Positions 48,067-60,434 are shown, counted from the first letter of the stretch. The stretch is DNA of 64,000 bases from Sclerodactyla briareus (GCA_026419785.1 JAODTK010004032.1:106950-170949), one strand, 5' to 3'. Translations and numbers: made by a program. Notes: a model not told the origin generated them from the letters alone.

Positions 48067-51000
48067 CTCCTCACAACTTCTGGGTTGGTGTATCTATTCT
48101 CTTTCTTGACCTCGGAATCCTACCCGGATTCTGGGAGGTCTAGTGCTTAGTCGGAGTATGTGAGGGTGCCCAGGAGTGCGGCTTTGAGAAGTTTTCGTAC
48201 TTCGTGATTACAGGTCTGCTCAGGTATGTGTTGATCAATTCTGGGTTGTGTAGTAGCTCCTAGTGCGCCGGTCACTACGGGTACCACTCTTGCTTTCACG
48301 TTCCAGCATCCTCTGTATTTTCGAGTTTTCAGATCCTGGTACGTGTCGATCTTTCTAGTTCATTCGTATATGTTGCTATCGTACGGGGACACTGCTACAT
48401 CTACTATTGTCGCAGATTTACAGTTTTTGTCGGACGATCCAGGTCAGGTCTTGCGGCTGTTATGACCCGGTCTGTTCTGATTTCGAAATCCCATCGGAGT
48501 TTGACCCTCTCATCTCTTCACTGTTTGGTCGTGAAGCCACGGTTACTCGTTGTGTGGGTATGTCGTAGGGAGGGCAGATTTTCTGGTGCAACGCAGCGGC
48601 TACGTCAGTATGGCCTTTTCAGGTACATGGATCCGGACAAGTCTGACATGCCGCGTGTTAGGTGGCTGACAGTCTCCAAATTTGCTCATGCCACATCTGC
48701 CCTTTGAATCATGGGAGGACGAAAGTTATTATGGCTCGATGGTGCTTGGTGTTGACGGATTGTCCTGCGCAGCTGTTGTTAGTGTTCACAGTCTCAATAT
48801 TCAGCCCTGCGCATGTGGTCCATCTGTACGCGAATTCCTGATTCGTCAAGTCTCCACCTCCTCGGGTTATTGACCATGCATTTGTTTCGGCAGCCATTCA
48901 CCCCGGTATTCTCGCAACCAGTTATTGTAGTTTTTCCTGGTCGTTGGTGAGGTATGTCGTGGTCCTACCATCTGAGTTGGCCACACAGAGGTAGCAGGGG
49001 GTCAATATCCCTCTTTGTGTACACGTACTATGTGAGTGCTGTACACTCAATGTCCACTGATGCTCGGGACCTCTCTAGACCCCTCTCCGCATCCTGGAGA
49101 TGAGAGGCTGTGTAAATCTGCTCGGGATGGAGGACTCGTGACATGGTGAGTAGTTCCTTTGTCTTTCCTGTCCAGTGCTGTCAGTTCGTGTTCGTGTACA
49201 AGTTGATGACCCCAGCCGTGGGTAGTTAATGACTGGTCGGGGTAGGTGTGATGGCTTGTATCCGGTTCTGGCCATTCAGTTTCGAATTTCAGCACTTGCC
49301 GTACTCGTGTTCTGTATGTGTTCGCCGCCCCCAGCATTCACTTCCTCTTGCATATTCTCCATGTTTGGAGAACTCGAGTGGTAATTGTTACCCGTCGTTC
49401 ATTGGGACGTCTCTGATCTTTCCGACCATTTAGTTGGAGACCGTCGGTTACTTGATCCTTCCCCTGTGGAGGATTGGTCTGGCGCATTGTCTTTAGCCGA
49501 ACTTCATGCCGATTTGTCGGGCTGATGATTCGCCACTGTGTTTAATTAGTGCCATCTATCTTTTAGCATTCTTACGTACGCGTCAAGTCATCCATTAGAG
49601 GAGTGGTTATCTTCTGCCCGGTAGTCCAGTTGTATCCCGGGATGAATAGGAGTATGTGAGCTGAGGTGGGTGAGGGCGAAACAGAACAGGAGGGGTGATA
49701 GAGCCTCCCCTTGGAAGATCCCACATCTGATATTGATCATCCCCAGATGTTCACCTCGAGGTAAGGGCGGGGTGTAGACCAATTTCGAAATGGATTCTCG
49801 GACCAGGTGGCATATTCTTGGATCGACCCTGTGCATGCTCATCGTTTTCTAGTATCCACGTATGAGGGAAACGTATCTATGCCTTCTGGTAGTCAAGCCA
49901 TGCGGACGCCAGATTTTGTACGGTCTCCGTATAGAATCTCCACAGAGGGTCCTATCAAGGAGGAGATGGTCTTCGTGCCCCTACATCCGGTGCGGGCTTC
50001 CTTTCGTTCGTAGCGAGAGCTCTGTTCGTGTAGGTGAGTCGATTATGGAGTCGGACTAGAATACCTTAGAAACATCTTCCAAATTGTTGGTTAGAAATGT
50101 GATGCGGTTCTGTAGGGCCTTGGTTGCGTGCCTTTCTGGGAGTCTTTTTGTATCAAGCACTGTCCGTTCCAGTGGTTAGCAAGCGAGTTTCTAGTCGGCT
50201 ACCTCACAGGATATCTGCCATCTGTCTCGCCAATCTAGGTGGATATTGGATGAGGGTATTTCAGCCAGTATGCGTGTACCTCATCTGGGCCAGGGGATTT
50301 CCAGTTGGACATTTTCGCGACTTCGTAGGTACCATTCGTTCTCAGTGATGGTTATGGGTTTTTAGGGTGTATCCTGAGCATCCTCTGTGAATTGTCGTCC
50401 CATTGTTGATGGGTTGTGCTGTTGGGGGTTTCCCCAATGACTCTCCCAGAATTCAACAGGACTCGGTGCCGTCAGGTTTGTCGGGTTGGTTATTGGTATT
50501 GCCTTCGGCGTTGATACACTCTGCCGGGCTGAGTCTTGAACATGGCGGTGATCTGCACTGTTCGGACCTGCCCCTATAACGTTGGAGCCTATGTGCCCAG
50601 GGCTGGTAGCCTTTGTTTGCAATTCCTCAATGCAACTTCATTCCCCTCTCTCCCACTCAGTATCGTTGCTGGAGGTTTTCGTGGGTATTTATGGGCACGG
50701 CCCCCACATGCTACCAACTGCTGACGTCCTTCTCAGTTGACGGATTTGGCGTTTCCAATAGACTCCTCCGAAGTGGCGTTGTGGGACCTTTCGTTCGTTG
50801 TGTGAGTGGCCCCCAAATTTGCCAGCTATCACCTTCGCAGTTTTGCCGTCGAAAAGAGGTTAGTTTCCGTGATTGCTGGTGGTTTGGGGTGCTCGACTCA
50901 TTTGCCTCTGTGGTTAGTTGGAGTAGGTTGTGCCATCTTTTGCGGGGTATCGATATCCGCTCTCGTGGTCTTTCACACAGCAGCCCTGCATCTCCTTATG

Positions 51001-51290
51001 ATTTCTCCTACAAGGCTTTCGTCCTCAGTCTCTGATGGATAGGACGTGGCTCATCGGTCGTTCGACCCTGGGGGTGATTCTGCAGGCGGAGCTTCCATTG
51101 AATGTGGTGAGATATCCGCTGTATCTCCTCAAGTTCAACTGCAGTGGAATACACTTGAGGCTGATATTGACCTCGTGATCCATGAGTATCTGTTCTGTGA
51201 TGGTGGTAGCAGGATTCGGGTCTGGCCACATGTGGTGCTTAAGTGGCCTATACCCCTCCTGTTAGTTCAATAGGTGTAGCATGTCATCAC
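48066..51290 (-). mobile_element. RLE-type LINE (R4/Dong/Rex6-like), decayed
   Basis: Minus-strand order: FWESHWGNPQQHN (about 50,415-50,455), ITITENEWYLRSRE (about 50,300-50,345), PGPDEVHAYWL (frame-shifted, about 50,250-50,285), LIQKDS-type block near 50,150, then GEHLGMINIRCGIFQGEALS and PLLFCFALTHL (49,670-49,765, RT motif B region). SKLNGQNRIQAI lies near 49,255, LLTMSRVLHP (with one shift) near 49,130, and AEGGRGL-type sequence near 49,080. The C-terminal domain has LRWDFEIRTD, ARPDL (about 48,440-48,505), TIVDVAVSPYD (about 48,375-48,405), KIDTYQDLK (about 48,325) and VVPVVTGALGA (about 48,265-48,300). RPD...(I)(V)DVA is the restriction-like endonuclease signature of R2/R4/NeSL-type LINEs. 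More than ten shifts or stops; inactive. The N-terminal zinc-finger region was not recognised; the 5' limit near 51,290 is a guess from composition. Confidence 0.8.
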
Positions 51291-51342
51291 TTCTTGCTGT
51301 CTGTGCTCCATTCTTTCGCTCCGTTGGAAGGGTTTTTGGTTC

Positions 51343-51460
51343 CCCCCCCCCGCAAATTATAATTATTATTATTATTATTATTATATTATTTATTATTATT
51401 TTAGTAGGTATTATAGGAGTAGTAGTAGTTAGTAAGTAGTAGTAGTAGTGTAGTTATCTT
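51343..51460. repeat. poly-C, (ATT)n and (TAG)n tract
   Basis: C run at about 51,343-51,351, ATT array at 51,357-51,400 and TAG/GTA array at 51,415-51,450. It flanks the presumed 5' side of the minus-strand RLE element and may be an older element's tail into which the LINE inserted. Confidence 0.8.
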
Positions 51461-51479
51461 GTAGGGTGTACGACAACGT

Positions 51480-54400
51480 AGGCCTGAAGTGGCATTTATT
51501 ATTTAGGTATTCATTATATCGATAACGGATGTGCTTTCCTGAACGTGGCACATTTTTTTAACGGGGAGGGGGCGGGGGGAGGGGTGTTGTATTGGAACCA
51601 GTGGGGGATGTCATGTCGTCTTCTTATTTCAATGTTCCTATTCTCCGCGTTACATTACTCTAGTCTTGTATGCCACCTTCAGCACTCTCGCGAGATGAAG
51701 GTTGTCGTTCCCGGTGGAGCCTGCTAGATACGCTATGAATACGGACAGCTGATGTACGGACCTTCATGTAATTGACTTCAAGTCTCAAGTGGTACTCATC
51801 AGGATTTCTTACCTGGAAATTCCCTTGCCAGGCTCATTACGATATTCCAGATCGTTACATACATAGCCTCCTACATTTTTTTTTCAAAGCCCAGAAGATA
51901 AGAAGAGCTACTTGGTCCTCGGCCGACTCGTATTCCATTCAGTCTTTGAAGTACTCACGTACACTGCAACACTATAGCAAGTATGACAGGACGACTACAT
52001 GCATGTTCATGACTGCAGGCCATCCCATACCACTTGAAGGCCAAGCCAAAGTAACAAAAGTACGGCACTATTTTGTTTAGAAGTAGTGGCCCACAAGTCA
52101 AGGAGAGAAGCGCTAACTGAATTTTGACTGCTGGTACTACTAAAACTTACTAGCGGTAATTATCCTGCTAGTACTAATAATACTATTACGACTACTACTT
52201 TCTTACTAGCTTGATATTAGTGATAGCTGGCAATGGGATTACAATACCGAATGCCGACGTGGTGTGGGGTAATTAGACGATTATTAGAGTACTATCCTCA
52301 GGGCTCCGTTAATATGCTCTAGACAAGGAAGTCAACGGACGTCGCCATCTGAAAGTATCGAAAACTATTGTCAGGAAATTTCGATCAGATTTTCCAGAGA
52401 AGCCTAAGCACCTAAGGACGGAAGGATCACCTAAACTCAGAGAATAAAAAATAATGTTGATTATCAAATACTTTGGAGGATTGCCAAGTTCAGGGTACTT
52501 AATGGTCTAATCAGCTCATAGAGTGTGATTATCTCCGACGGTTAGAGTACATGGGCACACTGCAGGGGCTATGCACACAAATGTCAAAGGCAACAGTAAG
52601 GTGACTTCTGGATTCTGAGCCGCAACTTGATTCGTACCGTCTTGGAATCGGGATAAATTGGCGAAGGTACGAGTGATTGACGAATCGTAAAAACTGATTG
52701 GGCCAAGAAGCTAATGACTTTCATTTGGCAACACAATGCATATAACTCACGTCCTAGGCCGTCTCATCAGTTGGCTGATGATTTAAAGTTTGGAACATAA
52801 AAACTGACAAAACACAGAAACAAAAGAAAAAACAAAAGAAAAAGCAAGGGGAGCAGCCCGAGCACGTGCGATAGCAGATTATCGGTCAGGGTCTTGTCAG
52901 CTGAACTCTGCTTTGTTAGTAGCCGTTAGGTAACACGATGTATCGGATAAATTCATTTGTGGTCATCACATACGTGGTACAATCTTCGCAATAATTGAGT
53001 AAGGATAACCGCAAGATGAGGCTGCTGCCATAATAAAAGGGATTTCCCCGTTTCTGCGTAATTCGGTCCCGAAATATGTAGCAGTGCGATTCTCCCATAA
53101 TACGAACTGTGCTAGCTGAATAGCAGCAGTATCGCTATGACGTCTAGCGACTAACACATATGATGATTGAGAACGCCCAATAAGGGTACTCTATGTGAGT
53201 ACAGGAACATTTCCCTTGACGATCAGTGAGGGTTAGTACACCGTTCATCCATAATCACTCTTTATTGAATAAACATTACACCATATTTAGTTTCCCGCGC
53301 TATAACGATCAGGCCGAAAGCTCATTGTTGTCGAAAAGTTGAAGTGAAAACATTAAAACAGCCTGGCTACATTGAAGCTGTAATTTGTCAACAGTTTCGT
53401 CTGTGGTAAATATGTTGCTTCAACGAAGTCAGAATGTCTTAGAATCGCATCACCAGTGCAAAAAATCTTTCAGATTGCGAGAACTTAATGTCGGCGAATC
53501 TTTCAAGTGGGTTTGATATTCACCGAATTCCAAATTGAGTGAGCTTCAGTATTTCACGGCTAGTGCGATGCCTTCTTAGTCAGTGTGTTGTTTCGAAAAA
53601 CTCTGGTAGTGACATAAACGAATGGCGGAAGAACAAACATCAATCACAAAACCGTATTCAAATATGAACCCTGGTTGTATATTGTTCGATGTGTATCAGT
53701 ATCCTGGTAAATAGTTTAAATAAAAGAATAGAAATAAAAAAAATCATCAATTCCAAAACACTAACAAACCGTCCAACCGATTTTTCTCAATTAGCAATTA
53801 GTTATGACAGCCCGTTTACAACAGGCATATTCACAACAACACATATTTGTCTTGTAATAACAATTAGGACCATTTTAGTTGAGAGTTGAATTAATTGTTC
53901 TAAAAACCGTTAAACGACCGCAGATTCTCAACTTCCTGTCTGCGACCCTAGCATAGTCTTGCTACAGACCGGAAACACGGGTGTACATAGAAATGATTTC
54001 GAGAACAATATGCTGACGTACTTCATGGTCTCATTCGCTATGACTGACGAGAAACGGAAATAGCATTTTCTCACGGTCATCGCATATAGTGGATCTCCTT
54101 CTGTTTCATCGTTGCTATATAATTTAGAGAATTAGTTGATGAATACGAAGAATCGAGAATCAAACGGAAGGATTCTTTCCACTTCTTGCTCTCCGGGGAC
54201 CGCGCGATGTTCATAATGTTATTTTACCCAATCTCGATATCATCTCATACCGTGCATTTTTTTCGTTCGACGAAGGGGTCCGTTATTCAATAGGGGGGGG
54301 GGGATCCGATGTTTCGAATGTTCCGGTTTTTTCGAGTTCGAAAAATCCGGATCTCCGTGAATTTCATAATAAAATATGCAGAGGATGGTTTCAAGTGAGT

Positions 54401-55150
54401 CAAGAAATAGTGCCAATTACATGAAACTTTTCTCGCTCCTATCGTTCCAATGATATTGGCAAAATGGAAGATGGTCTTCCCTGCGGACGTGAAGGCGTGT
54501 GTATTTGCAATTATTTATGAGGAGAATGCTGATCGGGCCAATCCACGCTAGCGTTCTTATCAGACGGTTCGGATTACCTTCGTGGTACCAAGAATCAACA
54601 AAGAGCCTCTGACAAAGGTCCAAGGTTCACGTTATCGGCATTTGCTTCAGATCATCATCCACGGAAAAATTCAAACTTTGATGTAAAATGGAAAATGATG
54701 TTTTTGGTCTACGGGAAGGTCAGGTCTCGTGTCGGTGGCATAGGTTGGTGGCTTCCTGTCTGTGGCCCCTGTCCCTCTCATCAGTGGCGGCGGAAGCCTA
54801 CAAATTCAGGCAGTGAACGCAGATCACCTTTTGGATGAATGATATTTTCTATCTAACGGAGCGCCACCATTAGTTGGCCGCGGAACGCGAGTGAAAATTT
54901 TGGGTTTCACAAACCTCCAGATGGCCGGAAACGGCATTTCTGGGCGTTGTGAGCAAATTTACCCAGTCTAAAACTGGGTCACGTCCGCAAAATCATAGTA
55001 ACATTATAAAATGTAGGTATGAAGAATGATAATGCCTACAGATGGGTTTGGAGACAGCGAATTCCCGCTGAGGGAGATCTCGGGGAAAGGGATGTCACAC
55101 CTTCGCCCCCCCCCCCTCCTACTAAGAAAATCGACTTTCTTCCTCATGAC
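51480..55150. other. no gene recognised
   Basis: Open frames of 60-102 codons without motifs. An A-rich patch lies at about 52,800-52,850, a G tract at about 54,293-54,302 and a C tract at about 55,107-55,118. The 102-codon frame at 51,772-52,080 is the longest and unrecognised. Confidence 0.5.
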
Positions 55151-55155
55151 CAGTC

Positions 55156-55173
55156 CCGGGTGATTCGTCAGAA
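55156..55173 (+). repeat. left terminal inverted repeat
   Basis: 18-bp arm matching 56,437-56,454 perfectly in inverse orientation. Position-matched sequence in the related copy at about 42,960-42,977 is degraded. Confidence 0.7.
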
Positions 55174-56436
55174 GAAGCGATTACTCTAAATCGTCAGAAA
55201 GTACGACTTTTAGAAATCGCCGATGTTTCATTTCACACATGAATATGCTTATTAGTCTTACTACGTCGCTTGAATAGCGATAGCAGACACTAGTTGCATG
55301 TAGAGAGCGTTTCCAGGTAAATTGCTTTTGTTAGTCATACTTGCAAACACCATGTGCGTAGGCTTTACGCAATAGTTGTCACGTACTTAGAAGTATTAGG
55401 TATGAAAGTAATGCTGACACCGCACGTTCATGTGCAATTACGTACTTACGTACTTCCTAATAACAGTAGACCGGTGCGTACGTAAACAATATTTCTATCG
55501 ACATACTGTAGAACGTATACGCACCAAATTTTGTATGTGTTATTATAATTTTGTACAGGGCAATATTACCACGTATTCATGCTGTAACGTAACGATAATA
55601 TTACGTACGTGCGAACATACGTTTTAACGTACGTACGCTATAACCACTATACGCGCGTAGGCGAGTGTGTTAATTAGACTTCAATACTTACCTATCAGTA
55701 TTGTGCGACGTTTGTTAGTGTACGTAATAATTTCGTACGTACTTATTGGCTTGCGTATGTTATAACTAATAATACGTACATGTACTGTTTATAAAATACG
55801 TACGTACGTACCTAATATCGATATACGTAATATCGCTATGTACGTGCGTTGGAAGTATGGCGTTTATTGGTATTACTTTTACATGAGTAAGTGAAATTTT
55901 ATAGCGCATTTATTCTAGTGACGAGCTCTACGTCTGTAATCAACGTATGCAACGTTACGTGGGCTACGTTACGTATAATACATGATAACTACAACACGTA
56001 GCAAAAAGGATTGCGTACATATTGCGAATGACAGAGACCAAAATTAGCAATTCTATCATTTTTTTCTGTCTTCTTCTACACGACTTCACACGTTTGGACA
56101 CAACTGTTATTCCTGGCACAATCGCTCTATAAGAAACGACTGTGCTGGTTCTACTATCTTCGACTACAATCGTGGGGATGACAAATCTTTGAATATTCAA
56201 AAAAACGGCGTGGTGACCTCTCAAACAGGACAAGGCTTTTTCGTGGACATGATAGCCATTTCACGAATATGACCTTTCTACGATTATACAGACAACACAC
56301 GGATTGTGAAGAAGGTTTTGAATAATCCTCTAATTGGCATTACACACAAAGGCAGAATGAAAATTCGGGGTATATCGTTAAAATGGCGGCCGGCCCATGC
56401 AAAAGTTTCGTTAGAATTAACGAATCTGTTGGTTAG

Positions 56437-56454
56437 TTCTGACGAATCACCCGG
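56437..56454 (-). repeat. right terminal inverted repeat
   Basis: 18-bp arm, exact inverse of 55,156-55,173. An internal near-echo, TTAACGAATC, sits about 20 bases inside. Confidence 0.7.
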
Positions 56455-56547
56455 AATGAGACGGTGAATTTCCAGTGCCATGATCGAGACTGAGTCATTA
56501 TGATGCATCAACCAGATAGGCCTTTCACGCCCAGTTGGCCCATCCAC

Positions 56548-56622
56548 TGTGGGCACGTGGTAGAGTATCGGACCTTATCAGACTTGCAGTCTGTAGGGGT
56601 TTAGGTCGACTCCCGTAGGTTG
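56548..56622 (+). tRNA. tRNA-Cys-like sequence, degenerate (tRNA pseudogene or SINE head)
   Basis: GTGGTAGAGTATCGG gives an A box, ACTTGCAGTCT has the anticodon-loop look of tRNA-Cys(GCA), and TTAGGTCGACTCCCG gives a B box with two changes from GGTTCGANTCC. Spacing is close to that of a real tRNA. The acceptor stem does not pair well and the D arm is irregular, so it is a pseudogene or the head of a tRNA-derived SINE. No tail was identified. Confidence 0.45.
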
Positions 56623-56639
56623 GACGATTGCATGATGAT

Positions 56640-58540
56640 TTTTACAGAGGCTAATTCAATAGCTAGATAGAAACTGAGTGCGTCAGTCCAAAACGGGGGT
56701 TATGGACTTTCTTTACGGAAATTTGAAGTCATTTGATTTGGTATTGTGGAGCATGGGTATGTGTAAGATCGAAATGCATCCAATCATGCATAATAAGGAT
56801 GTAATACGTGCAAACCTGCAAACATTCTGTGTTGTCTATTGAAATCAACATGAATTTCACTTCGAAAAGCATTTAGTCTATGGGAGAGGAGCTGTAGTGG
56901 GTTGGTAGGTGTTGATGTTACTTTGGTGAGAGAAAGACAACAGAGTTCTGGTAAATGTTGATTTCTCAACAATGGAAACCTCAAATACCTAACATAATTT
57001 GCTGTGTTGTCCATGTGTGACGTCATGCGTTATTGAGCAATTGGAATCGCCCCAATTTCCTTTTCTCTGCTTAATGGCCGAAATTTGGGGGCCAATAACG
57101 CCACATGGGAACATCGTATTGAAATGGGGATGGACCTATAGATACAGTTTTCCATTCCCTCCCAAAATAACCCAACTCTGTTGATCCAAACCTGCATTGC
57201 CTTTAAAACATTTTTTACCAATCTTGGTTTCCTCGCATTTTAGAATCGTTTGACCAACTTAGTGGAACGCGTTACAATTATTGAACCCACGCAGTTGATG
57301 TAGTACCGTACTGTGTTGGCCAATAAGTTTCTAAAACATTTAATAAGTATTGTAACGAAGAATTGGCCTATCAAGTTACACATTTAATTTCGAGTGTTTA
57401 CTCATTTTAACTAGGTGTACTGCAACTGGAAATTATTTCGAATGCTCGATCTGACAATATGGTTGGTACAGTGACACCACTCTAGTTTTTTTTTTCACAT
57501 GTCACTACGCGGGGGGGGAATAGTTCCCATTCGATTACAGATTTCGCTACAGCTGCGAATATCGCATACCAGGCGGCAACGGTTTCGGTACGGCAACATT
57601 GGGTAACTTATAAAGGATACTAGTTTCACATTTATTTAGCCTGTTATAATCTATTGTCTATATTCATCATGTTCCGCAGATCGATACTGATAGTTCAATT
57701 GTCGATGTTGGTATCAATTTTCCAATTTCATTTGGTCAAAACTTCAGGGGGGACGGTCCCCCCACTGTAAATTGGGGGGGGGGGCGTCCCCTCTCACCCC
57801 CCTCCCCCATCCCCCCCCCGCCCACCCCCCTGCTTGCGCCGCCTCTGCTCTCGCCCCCTCGGGGTCGCCCCCTTTGGCTTATAATTAATTAAAAATTAAA
57901 GTCCAGTAGAAGAACTTGATGAACGTGGTGGAACGATCGTTTTGATGAAAGGAAAGAGCGTTGATAAACCGAAGTCTCAAAACCGGAGTTCCCAACTCAT
58001 CCTGCTGTGTTTCACTGCGTAATCTACAAAGAGATTGCGTATTATTCGTCTGCTCGTGGTGACGGTTCCGGTCGACTGAGAGTCCGTTCGGGGGTTGGAT
58101 TTCCTCTGGTTTGTTGATAAAAAGGAATCATATCCTACAATTAATGTTCCACACTCCTATGGCCTTCAATAGTCAATACGTGCGCTGGGATGCGTAAATA
58201 TTTTGTTATTGACTGTATAGCGGAGCCGAATTGGACCGACTTCCTGATTTCATTCCCTATAAAAATTAGTGACTAGAATAGAAAGAATATCGGGGTACGT
58301 AAAATAGAGTCTCACTCAGCGAATGAGCAGATGAGAGGGGTCTCCAGACGTTCCAGTTTCCAGTACTGTTAGGGCCATTTGGAACACAGCGATGTGCAGA
58401 AAACTCCTGGTAACCTCGTAACTAACGGGAGAGGGTGTGTCCTTAACCTTGAGGATTTTGTTGTATAATTAGGTCCCCGATGCAATTTGGTGCTACTTTG
58501 CTATCTTTTGAATTTGAGAGATAGATTTTCTTCGACTGGT
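56640..58540. other. no gene recognised; G/C-pure tracts
   Basis: A composite G then C tract spans about 57,765-57,835 (GGGGGGGGGG, then CCCCCC runs), which could pair in a hairpin. Short motif-free open frames only. Confidence 0.5.
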
Positions 58541-58559
58541 CTAGTTATTATTGTCCAGA

Positions 58560-59400
58560 GTCTTTCCGGATGTTTTTTATATAGAAACGATATGAGAGTG
58601 TTAAATTTCGGAACATGTGAATAAAGTGCATTTTTGCTTTAGTTTTGTTTTTAAAAACGTTCACTGAGCTGGCATGTGGATTTCTGTCGGGAGTTAGGTT
58701 TCCAAAGTTTTCACGCTGTGGCAATGGCAATGACCTGGGTCTCATAAAATGTCCTTCCCGACGGATAGGCCGTTTTTGATGACCGCCTGTTTTCTTATAT
58801 GTGATCAAATTGGGAGGTCCGGTGCTTTTTCCGTGAGTTGTCTTTTAGGTTAATTAGGAAATCTAAATTGTGCACGTTGTTTAATTGGTAGCCATGTACG
58901 CCACTTGATCATGGGCTGTGATGCTCTCGTTCGGCTATGAGGCTGACGACCAAACGTGTTGCGGTGTTTTTCGACGTTTCTAACACTGCGAATTGGGTCT
59001 GGCAGGCCGAAGATTCGGGAATTCCTTAAATCCCAAACAAATGCCGTTATGAGCTTCGGGGTTGTTGTTTCTTTCGAGGGAGTGACGCAGATCTGCCCAT
59101 ATTCCGAAGACCAAACATAACCCGGCCCCGCGAACGCTATAGACATCCATTATCGCACCAAGATTTCGCACTCTTGTTAGAGTCATTGATTTTCTATGAC
59201 CCCGACAGTAACGACATGGGGGAGCCTGGCTGTCCCTCTGGAAAACTCTGAGATGAAATGAAATGACTTCGGTGTTACTGGTCCATTTAAAAAGTTTGTT
59301 GAAATTCAACCGCGATTGGGAACATCCGTATCATCCGTCCATCAGCTCCTTGATGCGTTTTTGTTGCGGTCTGCTGAGTTGAATGTCAGTTATAGTTGCG
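58560..59400 (-). mobile_element. CR1/L2-like LINE C-terminal half, minus strand
   Basis: Minus-strand frames read LTRVRNLGAIMDVYS (59,135-59,185), KLITAFV and GLPDPIRSVRNVEKH (58,960-59,055), RQPHSRTRASQPMIK and WLPIKQRAQF (58,865-58,945), KKTGGHQK (about 58,790), a YGDR-type block as LPQRENFGNL (about 58,705-58,735), HASSVNVFKNKTKAKMHFI (58,620-58,680). The order [VRNLG.I.D...LITAFV....GLP...I...QN......LPIKQRAQFK....SSVN.FK..LK.HLF] is that of CR1/L2-like RT ORFs after the catalytic core. The left (3') end lacks the hairpin and tail seen in other copies. Confidence 0.75.
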
Positions 59401-59697
59401 TCTTCCGTCCGCCAAAACCAATTCTAGTGATGCATGCACCTTGAGTAGGGTATCGGTACAACATTAGCCCTTTCCACTATTTGGATAGATACCTCGTGTT
59501 ATTTTAATTGGCGCTTTCCGGTTTATCATGGATAGTGGGCCTATACCTCCTTAGCAATTTTCGACTAGACAGAACTTTCATCGTACTATAAACGTATTTA
59601 ACGGACACGTTTCCTCCCCTTTATCCACTAATCTGGGAATAAATCCTTACGGTAGGTGTTTCCTCCTCCAATTACTGTTCATGAGGTGTGTCTACTA

Positions 59698-59760
59698 TAT
59701 GTATATATATATATATATATATAATCTATATATTATCTAGATATATATATATATTATACT

Positions 59761-59795
<35 letters not shown>

Positions 59796-59835
59796 ATATA
59801 TATATATATATTATATATTATATATATATATAGAC
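59698..59835. repeat. (TA)n-rich tract
   Basis: TA arrays broken by TCTA and TTATA slips. It lies between a LINE relic and a GC-richer block. Confidence 0.9.
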
Positions 59836-59849
59836 ATGTTTCCACATAA

Positions 59850-60430
59850 GGTGGCGGGCTGCTGGTGCGTCAAACAGAGACGCTAACCCAACACCAACAG
59901 AGTGTGGCAGCCGCACAAACCATCTCTTCAATCCCACTCAAGTACGTGACTGGTGCTTTTTGCAGACCTTGTCGATGGACCCAACTGAATCAATTCCCAG
60001 GCTCTCTTACTTATCTTAATGCCTTATCGACCATGCACCACGCAATATGCTACCGTTCGGTTACCGCGGCCCGTGGCGCGGTGATCGTCGCTAGGAATTG
60101 CCACCTCACAGGCTGTCTCCCGCCGGCGGAGGTGGTGGGGGGACAGGTTTCAACAAGCCTGGGAAGACAGCTATCCGAGGGCGTGGATCTCGCTCGGGTG
60201 GTCACCAAGGCGTCTCGGTGAACCACTGCTGCAGCTGTCGTATGTGTCATTGTCATTGAAGTGGCCGATCGTACTAGATCAAGCCCACGTTTTTCCTCCC
60301 GATGAGTCCGCCCGGGCCCATGACGTGAGCGGTCCAACAGCTTCTTCAAAGCGTGCATGCGGAAATTGTGAAGGCATCGCATGCGTAGCACTCCATAAGG
60401 AGCAGACTTCCTGATAGACTCGGACACTGA
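59850..60430. other. GC-richer island with opposed open frames, unidentified
   Basis: Overlapping frames of 118 codons (plus, 59,865-60,221) and 125 codons (minus, 60,050-60,427) sit in a stretch with higher GC than its surroundings. Neither product has a motif I know. It may be part of an unfamiliar repeat; the sharp change from the TA tract marks its left edge. Confidence 0.35.
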
Positions 60431-60434
60431 ATCC

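Larger units (their letters stand above)
55156..56454. mobile_element. non-autonomous DNA transposon with 18-bp perfect TIRs
   Basis: CCGGGTGATTCGTCAGAA at 55,156-55,173 is the exact reverse complement of TTCTGACGAATCACCCGG at 56,437-56,454. The element is 1,299 bp. Its left half is collinear with the repeat at 42,955-43,810, and the middle is dense in TACGTA palindromes. I see no target-site duplication of 2-8 bp outside these TIRs, so the true ends may lie a few bases away. The longest internal frame (minus, 55,964-56,233) has no transposase motif. Superfamily undetermined. Confidence 0.65.

Noticed and set aside
50613..51035. 140-codon plus-strand frame
   Set aside because: Shadow of the minus-strand RLE-type LINE; the recognisable motifs are on the other strand.
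54417..54623. minus frame considered as a LINE RT thumb
   Set aside because: Residue order did not match any RT block over more than a few positions.
60050..60427. 125-codon minus frame in a GC-rich patch
   Set aside because: Basic, low-motif peptide with an opposed 118-codon frame; no family recognised.
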